Source: Protostelium mycophagum (Eukaryota > Evosea > Variosea > Protosteliida > Protosteliaceae). Taken from it: a stretch of 64,000 nucleotides of DNA. Where the stretch lies: the NCBI GenBank assembly GCA_002081555.1, contig MZNV01000226.1, positions 16,382 to 80,381 on the forward strand, given 5' to 3'. The translations under genes and the position numbers were made by a program. Under the pieces are notes generated by a model. It ran no database searches, was not told the DNA's origin, and worked only from the letters and a program-made list of their open reading frames with translations. Below are positions 22,317 to 33,056 of the stretch, in pieces. Each line of letters begins with the position of its first letter. The first letter of the stretch is position 1.

Positions 22317-23842
22317 TTATACATTTTCCACGGTGTTTGGAATCGATTCTTTTCTTTCTGCTGGGGTGTGTACTTCGTTTATTTGGGAATGCGACTTGGA
22401 ATCTGTCTGTGCATTTGTAGATCCGGATCCGCTGGCAAAAATAGATTTGATCACGAAAGGATTGAACCATCTGTGAAGTTAGTCAGTTGTTGATTTGAAA
22501 AAGCTATATCTACCTGTGCCATTGCCAAATTGGAATAAATACATTTACCGCACAGAAAGCCACCACCCAAGAGAGGACATAAGAAGAAAAGACCTTCGCC
22601 TGTATTTCATCAGATCTTCTCGTTGTGGACAGATCTTGATGCTTACCCGGTTCTGTACAGGAGAACTGAGTGATTGATGGAGAATTAGCTCCAAATTTAC
22701 GGCGGAGGCGGCTGAGGCGAAGACGGAGAAGAGCCCCATCAGTATCATGACCTGCCAATGTGTCAAGAGGACATCGACATGACACTACCCACAGAAATGA
22801 CCCTGCTGATGGAGTTGGCGGGAAGTATTCTCAAAAGTTTGAAACCGTAGTACACGTAGCCTATTGCGAAAAGTACCCACATGGACAGATAGAAAGCGTC
22901 GTAGAAATAGAAATATCCGAGGTAAAAGTTGGCGTTTCGGTTGTAAAATTGATTGGCTATCTACAATGGTCATTCTGATTCTACAACGTTGTAGATTCTC
23001 ACTTGTCCGGCGAAGACGACAGCAGACAGGACGCAGACGGCCACATAAGCGAGTCTGAATTTTGACATGAAATCAAGTTCCAGCAGAACACTGTCCATGG
23101 TGATGTTAGCCTCATAATCAGGTTTGATCTTCTGCAACATCACTGCTTTTCTCATCTTTTTGATCGACGAATAGTACAAGTCAGCCCTGGACATATGAAT
23201 GATGACCGATGATTAAACGACACCGACTCACCAGTGGAATAGAAGCGCGGAGAAGATGAAGAGGTGAAAATTTTCTCTGAAACAGAAGAGAACATACCAG
23301 ACTCTCGGATCCATGTTCCCGTAGACACCTCCGTAATCGATGCTCTGCATTGTCATCCCTGGAAGTGTCAGCTGTCATGACACGATATGTAACACTCACA
23401 TGTGCAGTAGGCGAAAATCAGAAACATGTTGAATCGAGCGGTGGATTTTGCAGCACCAACCTCAGAGGACGAGATGATGAACTCCAGGAGAAGACGATAC
23501 GAAATGAGAACAACAAGGATGCCGAAGCAGACACCCACAAAGATCCGAATCTGCAGAGCAGTTTCATTAATGGTAGCTGGAAGTTGGTCACTTCATGAAA
23601 CGTATTGCCAACTCACATCTGGAACAGTCTGCTGTGCCATTTTGCCCGTAGAATCTATTCAGTCATCAGCGTTCACAAATTGGTCTTGTTTGTTACCCAA
23701 TGTAACAGCGGCACTGTCCGTCATCCTGGCAAACACCTCTGTCGTTACAGTCTTGGTTGTACTTGTTGCAGTCGAATGTGGAATTAACTTGGCTTGCAAC
23801 GAGGACGAAAAACAGGGAGAGAGTGAGTAGTGTGTTCAGCAT
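22317..23842 (-). CDS. EGF-like domain plus seven-helix membrane protein
   Basis: The start at 23842 gives a signal peptide (MLNTLLTLSLFFVLVASQV), then an EGF-like module with six cysteines (FDCNKYNQDCNDRGVCQDDG, then QCRCYIG). After a short linker, spliced exons give about seven hydrophobic segments. These include FVGVCFGILVVLISYRLLL, WYVLFCFRENFHLFIFSALL, YVAVCVLSAVVFAG, FYLSMWVLFAIGYVYYGFKL, VMILMGLFSVFASAASAV and FSSYVLSWVVAFCAVNVFIP. A polar C-terminal tail (GSTNAQTDSKSHSQIN) ends at TAA 22317-22319. The last two junctions keep phase exactly. The topology suggests a receptor-like seven-pass protein with an extracellular EGF head. No GPCR family signature is seen; a TOM1/THH1-like fold is possible but not shown. 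Confidence 0.78.
22980..22995. promoter_or_regulatory. Perfect copy of the dispersed palindromic word
   Basis: TCTACAACGTTGTAGA is the only perfect 16-bp dyad of the family that I noticed, and it lies in an intron of the EGF seven-helix gene. Close variants stand at 806-823, 1275-1290, 3623-3640, 14983-14999, 19493-19510, 30566-30582 and 49646-49663. Confidence 0.8.
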
Positions 23843-24496
23843 GGTCGTGCTTCGTTCTCTGGTGTCCAGGAATGTGGTGTCTACCAGAGGGTTCTTTCCG
23901 CAGAGGGCAGACAATTTCATGTTAGTTTGACACTTCATGTCAAACTTGACACGCACAACTTGAATAAAATACGGTACCACTGCGCGCAAGATATTGTGCC
24001 TGAGGCAAACAGGAGTAGCAACTTCACCATACCGCTGAGGTCACAGTATGTTAACGCGGTATATGATCTCGTGGACACGCAGCTTTGGCCTCAAACAGCA
24101 TTTTCATGTTTTGAATAAGGAGTTCAAGCAAGAATGAGCGATTTATGTCCGAAAGTAGGGATAACATTTAATGGTATTTTTGCAACAAGGAGTCTTTCAA
24201 CATCTCAATGAAATCTCAGAGCCGTTTGTTGACGGGTATAGGCCAGGGAGGAGTGTAAAACCGGTCGGCCTCTCAGGAGCACCGGTCACAAGAGGACTGT
24301 CTTATTAAAGCATCAGCCGAATATATTACGTGGTCTATCTGTGCTGCGGTCAAATTCGGACACTGTGAAAAAATATAGAGTGGTTGTGTTTAACACGTCA
24401 AAATACAAAACAACTGTACAAGAAGATTTCATGGAGGTGATCTTTTCGTTGTGCGAATTTTATTCAAAAAATTCAGCTTGATTAAAAATTCAACTC
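23843..24496. other. Intergenic stretch
   Basis: About 650 bp between the receptor-like gene start (minus) and the next small gene. An imperfect palindrome of the TGTCAA...TTGACA type lies at about 23928-23952. No exon that keeps phase with a neighbour was found. Confidence 0.5.
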
Positions 24497-24700
24497 TCAA
24501 TTCCTGGCCTTTTCAACATTATTGAAAAATAGTATTTCAAGGAGAAAAAAACGTATGCAATTCTGATGGGTGTGAGGCTGCAATTCTTTGAAGATTTTAC
24601 GAATTTGGGTGATCGCCACCTGTACATGGGGGACATCCGGATCCCCTTGCATGGTTGCGAATTTTCGGGGATCTCGTTTCTCCGCCTGTTGAGAAACATT
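24497..24700 (-). CDS. Small protein, about 67 residues, family unknown
   Basis: The frame from ATG 24700 (MNVSQQAEKRDPRKFATMQG, then DPDVPHVQVAITQIRKIFKE) runs to TAG/TGA near 24497. The same frame stays open further upstream (PKETSAETVITDVIIAAITH), so the true start may be an upstream exon toward 24890. The middle looks like an amphipathic helical protein; the last 20 residues (FFLLEILFFNNVEKARN) might be intron read-through. It is divergent from the plus-strand gene at 24954. No family is recognised. Confidence 0.4.
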   Translation of the reverse strand, partial: NVSQQAEKRDPRKFATMQGDPDVPHVQVAITQIRKIFKELQPHTHQNCIRFFLLEILFFNNVEKARN

Positions 24701-24953
24701 CATAGAACTCAAAGATAATTGTTCCGTTTTCCTTAAATGCGTAATTGCCGCAATAATGACATCGGTTATTACCGTCTCTGCCGAAGTCTCTTTCGGCGTT
24801 TCGCAAGAAGGCGAGATTGAAAAAGGTAAAAATATGAGAATTATTCGAGATTTCTGACACGGAAATTCTTGTTGTGTTTCTCCGATCCGTCACGATAACG
24901 AGAGCAAACGCAAGCAGCCATAATCACAACAAGCGATCAGAAACAAGATCACA

Positions 24954-25342
24954 ATGTCAGCCAAGCCAACCATATTCGATTTATTTGGAGAAGACCTGAG
25001 TCGACCAGCAACAAGGGAGTTTAGAACAAGAACAGATTCGTTCACCTCATTATTACAAGAGACAGAAGGTTTAGGCTTCGATCTGAAGAGGTGAATGCCG
25101 TTAAGCATTCCTGATCATGCCTTATGCATTGTTTAAAAACATCATTCTCATATTGAATCAGATCAATGGAAAGAAAGACCCAAACTATGTGTGCACGATC
25201 ACCCAAGTCACCTTTAAGACAAGTTGTTGCAATGTCATGGTCTGTAACAACAGAAGATGATAAAGACGCCTGGAAGAGAGCTGTCCATCCTCACACAAAG
25301 AGAAGAAGATCCAGCATCCTGTCCAAAAACACAACAAAATGA
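24954..25342 (+). CDS. Small basic protein, two exons
   Basis: Exon 1 starts at ATG 24954 (MSAKPTIFDLFGEDLSRPAT) and ends LGFDLKR at a GTGAAT donor. Exon 2 begins after TTGAATCAG near 25162 and keeps phase (SMERKTQTMCARSPKSPLRQ, then DDKDAWKRAVHPHTKRRRSS), with TGA at 25340-25342. It is about 105 residues. The basic C-terminus (KRRRSSILSK) could be a nuclear localisation or phosphorylation site. No family is recognised. It converges on the next gene with 154 bp between stops. Confidence 0.7.
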
Positions 25343-25496
25343 GGATGAGAGATGGATTTGTACAGCCCGGTCTTCGAGGCCACGGAAGAGTTTTCAATGA
25401 AAATAAATTTGAGTCGAAAATGGTGCCCTTTTAAAACCAATTTTGGCGGGAAAATTTTGGCGGGAAATATTTCGAAACAAAGATAGTCAAAGAGTT

Positions 25497-26896
25497 TTAT
25501 TCATCATCTTCATCATCTTCTTCATGTGCTACGCATTGTGGATCTGATCTCAGTAGCTTGATGGTGTAGTTTAAGTTCCACAAAATCCTCTGGTTTCGCC
25601 TCGAGAAGGCGTTGGAAGTGTACCTCAGCAGAGTGTCTTTTTCACCGGGTCCAAACTCCGCGATCTGCCACAGGTAATGGTTCGCTGCATAATTTAAATT
25701 TCAAATACCACAACAAAGCGCGAACGGCGAAAAGTCATAAAGATCCATCTACAACGCACCTGTCCAGTAGATGTCTCTGATTTCTTGAAGGTCTTCAAAA
25801 GCTCTGAGCCGTGGGAGGTTGTCTGCGCCATAAAACATGTCGAAAGCTGCCATGAGCTCTTCTTGTGGTAGTTTTCGGATGTGTTGGATGTGGCCTTGGA
25901 CACGTCATTTTTTGTACAAAGGTACACAAGGATGTGTTATCTACAACGAGACGTACCGACCGAATTTTGATTTTTGATCAAGTGTGTCAGCTGTGGGTAT
26001 GTCTTATCTGCCGTCTCAATTAATTGTGTCGCTTTTCTGTACGTCCCCTCCGGAGTGAAACTTTTGAACAGAGCCACACCTGAGATATCTCAATAGATAT
26101 CCTTGATGACGTCACCAAAAAATATGATGTCATACCAAACCCAGCGCCAAATACAAGTCCAAAAGGGTACCAGACTGTCTTCACCAGGGCAGGAAATAAT
26201 TTAGAGGCCAGGTAAACTGTGCCAGCCCCGACTGCCGTTGTCAAGGCAGTGCCTCCCACAATCAAAAGTTGTGAGAATAATTCATGGTCTAAGAACCTTG
26301 ATCATTCAAAAAAGATGAAGGCGTGTATAACTACCTGACTCGACTGATGAAAAGAGAGGGATCAGTCTCTCCTCCTTGTTGCTCAGCGGCGAGTTCTTCG
26401 TAGGTCAGTTGTTCGTCTGATAACTGTGATTTTCTGGTCAATGCTGGATCTTCTGATGATTTCTTTGACACTGGCTTGGATGGGGCAAGTGCTTTCATCT
26501 TCTTCCTTTCTAAACGTCGAATTCGTCTTTGTGCCTCCCTTCGCAGAATTTGTCGTGACGTCTTCCTCATTCTGGCCATCTTTGTGTAGATGGGTGTTGG
26601 AATGAATTGGCGGACTGGAGCAGAAATACGTTGAAAATCATTTTTGTATCTGTTCCTCAGACGAATCATCAACGGTGCCAATTTGTATGCTGTGATCATG
26701 AATCGAAAGATGATCAGAGATCATTTTCACTGTAAAAAAGATCCCTACATTCTCTCAATGTGAGTTGTTTTGCTTGGAAACGTAAATAACGTGGATTAGC
26801 TCTGATATACTCCTTGGCTTTTGATATTGTTGTGTTTGTTTGCAGCCGTGAATAAAGTTGTGAGAGGACCTCCAATGGTCGTCGTCGTCCGCTCAT
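25497..26896 (-). CDS. Predicted membrane protein, possibly mitochondrial
   Basis: The ATG at 26896 begins MSGRRRPLEVLSQLYSRLQT, a basic amphipathic N-terminus slightly reminiscent of LYR proteins but without a clear LYR motif. A Lys/Arg-rich central region follows (KTSRQILRREAQRRIRRLER), then a hydrophobic Gly/Ala segment (VGGTALTTAVGAGTVYLASK, LVKTVWYPFGLVFGAGFG) and helical exons (EELMAAFDMFYGADNLPRLR, ANHYLWQIAEFGPGEKDTLL). An acidic tail ends at TAA 25497-25499. About 370 residues over six or seven exons. No family is recognised; an organelle-membrane role is inference from the basic N-terminus and single hydrophobic hairpin. Confidence 0.72.
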
Positions 26897-27001
26897 CTTG
26901 ATGTTCTTTATCTGATTGAAGAAAATGATGTCCTCTTGTTCTACAACGGTTAGATCAGATCGGTGAGATCGAGATCATTATTCTCCACAACACAATCAAT
27001 C
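26897..27001. promoter_or_regulatory. 105-bp divergent promoter
   Basis: Lies between two start codons on opposite strands (26896 minus, 27002 plus). It contains a TTCTACAACGG word at about 26939. Confidence 0.5.
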
Positions 27002-27337
27002 ATGGGACGAGAGAGACAGTCACCACCAGACCCGGGTCAACCTGTCGCGAGACCATATTACCCCGGCGAAAGAAGAATTAGAGCACCACAGGGACCCATA
27101 ATCAAGCCAACAGACGCCAAACTCATCAGCTGTTTCCATTGGACAATCAAGTCAGGCGGGATCGGATTCTTCTATGGATGTCTGCAGAGTTTAGGATTTT
27201 TCACTCGCTTTTCAAAGAGGAGAGGAAGACCGTTCTTATATTTCCCTAAAAAGAGAGCAGCATGGTTCGCTGGAGTTTTTGGGGTTGGAAGAGTCATTCA
27301 TCAATTCTTCTATTTGGATAAATCTGGAGGACATTAA
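27002..27337 (+). CDS. Small single-exon protein with hydrophobic segments
   Basis: ATG 27002 to TAA 27335-27337 gives 111 residues without introns, which is unusual here. The N-terminus is Pro/Arg-rich and disordered (GRERQSPPDPGQPVARPYYP). It is followed by a compact region with two short hydrophobic stretches (SGGIGFFYGCLQSLGFF and WFAGVFGVGRVIHQFFYL) separated by a basic loop. The size and layout could fit a mitochondrial inner-membrane or assembly subunit, but no family match is claimed. It shares a 105-bp divergent gap with the preceding gene and is convergent with RBX1. Confidence 0.75.
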   Translation: MGRERQSPPDPGQPVARPYYPGERRIRAPQGPIIKPTDAKLISCFHWTIKSGGIGFFYGCLQSLGFFTRFSKRRGRPFLYFPKKRAAWFAGVFGVGRVIHQFFYLDKSGGH

Positions 27338-27450
27338 TCTGTTTGAAACATCATCAAGACGGTTCACACGCAGAGACACCGAAAAGGGAGGGTCAGATAA
27401 AACGATCGAGTTACGATATTTTTCGTCTCTGTATTATATAATTGGAAAGA

Positions 27451-27999
27451 TCAATGTCCGTATTTCTGGAACTCCCATGTGCACAGATCTTTGATTGTTC
27501 AGTTTTGAATCTGTTTAAATTTGAATACAAACCTAATGGACAGACATCTCTCTGCTTCAACCAACGTGAGATACAGTGAAGGTGGAAAGCATGCTATTTT
27601 TGATCAGAATATGACGTTGATCTTCTGTACATACGTTACAAGAACCCCAGGCAACGGTACAATCCTTTCCTGATTCTCCAATACTGTTTAATTGACAATC
27701 CACACCTGAAACATTAACATCATACCAAATAAACAAATAAAGACTCACATAACTCTTGAACTCTCTCCTTACATATAGCACAATTCTCGTTATCTATATC
27801 TGCAGATAAATTCAGAAATGGTCCATGCGACCAAACTGGTGATCTCACCCCATGACCACAGAGTCACAGCTTGCCATTTTTTGATCTCAAATCTTGGCTT
27901 GTCTTTTGGAATGGGGAATACGGCGGCTTTAGTTCCTTTCTTTTCCTCCTTCTCTCCTCCCTCATCCATGGCATCGACATCATTCTCATCGTCAGACAT
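27451..27999 (-). CDS. RBX1: RING-box protein RBX1, cullin-RING ligase subunit
   Basis: RBX1/Roc1 recruits E2 enzymes to cullin ubiquitin ligases. The start at 27999 ([20 protein letters not shown]) leads to the cullin-binding strand [15 protein letters not shown]. Introns then separate the RING-H2 segments: [58 protein letters not shown]. The terminal exon is WEFQKYGH, with TGA at 27451-27453, identical in ending to the animal protein as I recall it. The zinc ligands C-C-C-H-H-C-C are all visible. Each junction keeps phase. It shares a 148-bp divergent promoter with INTS6. Confidence 0.95.
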
Positions 28000-28147
28000 A
28001 TTTGAAGATCTCTTGTGGTGTTCTTCTTGTCTTGTCGCGATCCGGATGTATGTATGATCTGTCTGTTTGCAGAAAAACTCTTCAGGAAATGGTGGCATTT
28101 CTACAACGCCGAAGGCATTTTGAAACATCACATCACATGAAATCACC
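28000..28147. promoter_or_regulatory. 148-bp divergent promoter, RBX1 / INTS6
   Basis: Separates the RBX1 start (minus) from the INTS6 start (plus). It contains TTCTACAACGCCG at about 28101, showing that the intronic word also occurs in promoters. Confidence 0.5.
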
Positions 28148-31100
28148 ATGCTGCTCGTCTTTATAGTCGATACGAGCGCGTCGATGAACCAGAGGACATG
28201 TCACGCGGGCATGTCCATGCTGGATCTGGCCAAGGCAGCAGTGGAACATTTTGTGAAGAACAGACTGAGGGTATCTCATAATGACCGTTACTTTTTGATC
28301 ACATGTGAGGAAGGCCCTGCTGCTTTCAGAGTGAGTTTTGTCATTGTTCCTTTTCAAATATGGGGCGGTTTTAAAATTTGAAATAATCCATTTCTGAGTG
28401 ATCTGAAGTGTTCTTGGGATGATCATGTTGTGAATAATCCTGCCGGTGTTTTTCTTCAAGAACTCAAATCATTGCAAGCCAAAGACTTGACTTCCCTGGG
28501 ATCATGTCTGAAGAAGGCTTTCGAGCATATCAATCTCTTTAGACTGCGCTATAATATGGATAATTACGCTATGGTGAGGATTTTTTCTTCAAATATTTTT
28601 ATTATTGAAATAATTATATAAGAACTCGAAAATTACAAATAATGTGACGCGATTACCATCTCAATCACAAAATCATCATCTGTTCATATGATGCTAGACA
28701 CATTTTAATTCATATCAAAATGTATCTTTTTACTTCTCCACGCTTGTTTGGAATAACTATAATTTAATACAAGCAGGGAAGGTTACCTTGGGTCATGGAG
28801 GCGGCAAATATCATAGTGCTGACGGACGGAGGAAGTCTGACGTCACACACTGGTGTGACTGACCAGGTGAGATCTATTTATTTTTTAGACTTTTTCGCCA
28901 GAAGGATTCAGAGAATTCAAAATCGATTTTTTTGTTCATGATTACATAAATGTGATAAAATATTGTCTAAAACATATATTTGCAATCACAGTGCGGCAAA
29001 ACCCTTAGCATTCAACATGTACAAAAACACCACTTCTATATACACCAATCACCGTGAATACTGCGAATACAGGACAGCTCGTGCGGATAATTGATTCGCA
29101 ACAGTTGTCCATTCCGACGGCGCCTTACCCGGGTAGTGACATGACTTTTGAGCCTTTCAGATGGGACCAGAGGTTATTCACCGTCGTCATGCAGGTAAAA
29201 ATATCCGATTGAAAAAACTTTAACACTGTCATAACTATTATTATTGCTCAGGGTCGTGTCTCGTTGTAGATACTCAAATTTCCAGGTTCCTGGGGTGTCT
29301 AAACCGACTCCACTTCAAGTTGCGGGGCCGCCTCCACCAGCTAACCCAGCACTGAATCAGCCAATTTTAGGATCAAGCACCACATACACAGCCATGAGCG
29401 AGGTATTTGAATTATTCCTATCATCATTTTTTCGCCAAGTTTGGGCCGAGTTTTTTTAGGATTTTACTCAGTATTTTGTCTGCAAAAACAATTATACTTT
29501 ATCCCTTCTGTGCTTGATATTACAACTATTATGGTTCTTGTGGCGCGAAGCGCCACACCATTCACAGTCTTCTTTGCAATAATACATTTTTGTGTCACTA
29601 CTATGTCTGCGAAATTTCGAATTTTCTACAAGTATACACCTGTCTTCGTCGTGACTTTTCAAGTTGAAAAGTTCAGGTCACTGGCGGCAACTGCCAAATC
29701 GCCACGACATATAAGATGCTTCTCTCTTCAATGGACGCGATATTACACCGCTGTTCTAATGTGGGGGTCGTGGTCAATCTGGAGAACGCCGTCCCCTCCC
29801 CCCCCGGCACCCCCCACCCACCCCCTGCTGATGCGAAGCACAAATTATTGTACATAAGACCTAACCAGACCGGACAATTACAAGGGTGCTGGCCTATGCC
29901 GGAGAGTTTTCCCATCGACCCGATGGCGCCCCAACCGGTACAAATTTTCACCAAAAATATTTTTTAAATTTTAAATCAAAGATTTCCAGCACATTTTTGT
30001 ATTATACAAGACTTTTTCATGATCATTTTTAATATTTTCAAATACCACAAGTCCAACGAAGCTTCTCAATCTACAACGAGCTAATTTTGAATGCAGCCAC
30101 CACGGACAGCTCAACCCATGATCAGGTTCAACCCCACAGATGTAGACGGTCACCTTCTCGAGGGTTTTCCTGTCGACAAATACGAGATAGAAGTATCCCC
30201 CCTGACCAATTATATGTGCCAACAAAAACCCAACCGCGCTTGGCAGGTCGACATTGTCAATCCCATAATTACCATTTCTCCATCCAACCCCGATATTTCA
30301 TTGAAATTTCACCAGGTTTTCATGCATGGTTCACAAATGGCAAACGCCAGGCCTGAGCCTTTTGGCTTCATCAAGGCGAATTCAAACAAAAACGCCATAG
30401 TCCTCCACGTTTTACCTTACGCTTACCACAGGCTCTTCCCGCTGCTGGAAGAGCTCAACAGTTTCACAGAGAAGAAGCCATCACCCAAGTGGAAGAGTGA
30501 TTTTGACAAGTATATGCAGTCCATCCCGACTTATTATTACACCCCCATGAGAACGGGTACGTACTTCTACATCGTTGTAGATCGTCGATTTTCGGATTGA
30601 CATTCAAATTTTGGAATTCGAATTTTGATCGTTAATATTGTGAAAATCACGTTAACTAACGTAGCGATGAAACACTATGGCGCGGCACATGTGATGTCGC
30701 CGCAATACGAAAACACTATGGGCATAAACGCGCAGAACCATTTCAAAAAATTGAAAACGGCGAGTGTACAAGAGAGCGAGAGGGTCATGAGGTCTGTCAA
30801 GGCCGCAAAGGAAACTTCTCGGAATCTACCAGCCGTTTTGGTGCGTCTACAATTGCATCTACAATACTTTACTTATTTCTTCTACTCTGCTTTGTGGCTT
30901 TGCCGCCAAAAATAGAAGGATGTCTCTATTTTTGAACAAAATAAAAATTCATTTGTGATGACGTGGCAGGCAATACCGAAGGGAAAAACCTCGTCTACAA
31001 CGCCATCTACAAAGAACCACAACTTCCATAAGCTACTGGATAAGGGGTGAGTTTCATCTTTATGAAACGCTTCATTCCAATGAAAAGACGTATTTACGAG

Positions 31101-32896
31101 TTGTAGAGCCAATACGGACATTTACACAGATTCAGCACCGAAGAGGTATAAAAACAATCACTTCTACAACTCTGTAAAACCTCATATAATCCATAATAAC
31201 ATCTCAAGTGATCCCACGGATGAAGCGGACTATAACGAGCCATATTCTACTTATAATGTGACCCTTTTGCAACCTCTCACGCACAAGAATGTGTTTGATA
31301 TCCCGCGAGACCAGCTGGTCGAACAAATCCAGAAGATGAAGGAGTCTCTAAACAAACCTAACCGCAATTCAGAAGGTTTGAATAACTTTATCTCTGATTG
31401 TAGATGGAACATTCTATTTTTAGAAAAATCAATCGTCCAAAAGTCGCCGCAACACTTTGAGATTTTGGTGGTTAGAAATCACGGTAACTACCGTAAGCCG
31501 GCTGCTACTAATGCTCCTAACGTGCCAAGCACGGTTAAAATCGCGGTTATAACCGTGCACCGGCTGCTACTAACCGGCAAAAATCATAGTGTTTCAATAC
31601 CACTCTATTCGTTGTAGAATGACAGGTTTCATAGTGATGAAACACATGGTGCCCATCGGGGAGATGGGTAATTACGCAGAGGCCATGGCCGCGGCCAAGA
31701 TGAGGGAAGTCTTCGTAAACGAAGACGAGAGGCGAAAACCCATAATTTTCGGGAACCCTTTCCGCTTAGAAAAGGTGAAGAATCTCGGAATTTTCGAGGA
31801 AAATTCTGAACGTGTACAGCGTGCCCCGTCATTAGGAAATATTGTCGACGAAGCGGATGAAGAGGACGGAACTGCCAAGGAGAAGGTGATCTACAACGAG
31901 ACGTATCTATTGTTTTTCTGTGATTAAACAGACCCTATTTAATTTGATTTGATACGATTCAGACGGTGAAGAAAAGGAGATTAGGACAGGGCAGCCTTCA
32001 ATCGTAATATTTCATCTCAAACTACAACATTGTAGACTGACAATTGTAGCGCCAAAAACAAAGTCAGAAAAATCGCGCAAGCGCCAAATATAGCAACACC
32101 TCAGAAGACTGTTCAGCAGATAGGTCAGGTTGTACAACAAGCCCTACTCCCCACTGCCCCTTCCATCAACCCCCCCATCTTGACCCCTCCCCCGAGTCAA
32201 TCGCCGACGCCAGTGTCGACGTCGACACAGCCCCTCGCACCGAGTATAAATCTGCCGATCATGCCGCAGACACCCCCAGCCTCCCCTATGCAGGTATCTA
32301 CAACTGCATTCATCATGAGAATTTTAGTGTTTTGTCTGCGGCAAAGCCGCAGAAAATGTACAGTGATCTATTTTTGGAGTATTTGTTCTGTTTTCATCCT
32401 TTCATATCATTGCAGACGAACGCGCCACAATCACCATCATCAGCCCCAACAACACCCCTCTCCTCTCCCTCCAGACCAGAGAGCCCCGTAAATTACGTCA
32501 TCATTACGTGACAATCTGACATTCTGATAGGTCAAGAAATCTACACCCTCTGTATCCCCCGCTGGGGTTGCCGCAAATATGGCGAAGAAGAACGTAAGTG
32601 TTGTAGATACCACTTTTCTTCTGAATTTTTTCTGAATTTTCACAGGAAATCAAGCAGATGCTGAGAAAGACTGGCCAAAGAAGTGAGTGAATTTCTATCT
32701 TTAGAACATGTCAGACGTCAAATTGACACGCACAGACACCGAGGAGATCTTTGCGGCCCTCAATATGATACAAGGAGATCTATCTGTGAGAAGAAAGATC
32801 GCGACGGAGATCAAGAACGACGCGGAGAGATTGAAGAAAAAAGAATTGGTCGTACAGTTAGATTCTTACATAGAGAGTAAGTTCTTGGAGATATAA
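28148..32896 (+). CDS. INTS6: Integrator complex subunit 6
   Basis: INTS6 (DICE1) links Integrator to PP2A in RNA polymerase II control. ATG 28148 opens the von Willebrand A domain at once: MLLVFIVDTSASMNQRTC carries the MIDAS DTSAS motif, followed by MLDLAKAAVEHFVKNR. Later exons give LKSLQAKDLTSLGSCLKKAF, WVMEAANIIVLTDGGSLTSH and FEPFRWDQRLFTVVMQ. Next come GGNCQIATTYKMLLSSMDAI and EPFGFIKANSNKNAIVLHVL, then a Pro/Ser/Thr-rich disordered region. The C-terminal helical domain characteristic of INTS6/SAGE1 ends the protein (EIKQMLRKTGQR, TDTEEIFAALNMIQGDLSVR), TAA at 32894-32896. The junction before that domain needs a 32-nt intron. Roughly 15 exons. Confidence 0.92.
31481..31580. repeat. Cluster of CGGT/ACCG palindromes and a 14-bp direct repeat in an INTS6 intron
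   Basis: CCGGCTGCTACTAA occurs twice about 60 bp apart. Around it stand dyads such as CACGGTAACTACCG and GCGGTTATAACCG. Similar CGGTAA/TTACCG arrays recur in introns of the GTPase and glucosidase genes. Confidence 0.7.
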
Positions 32897-33056
32897 CCTG
32901 CTGTTGTCTTCCATAGATTTTTTGAAATTTCACTGGTTTTTGGTGACCCATTCAACTGAATTTTCACAGAATTGACAGAGGAATGATCACGTGATAAAAT
33001 TTCCAAGCGAATCTGTGTACAGCAATTTGATTAAACAAATCAGACACGCATAGAAC

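Noticed and set aside
23843-23989. Extended N-terminus of the EGF seven-helix protein
   Set aside because: The frame is open, but starting at 23842 places a clean signal peptide at the N-terminus.
23990-24480. tRNA or structured RNA in the gap
   Set aside because: There is some dyad-like GC-rich sequence but no cloverleaf or box B motif could be fitted.
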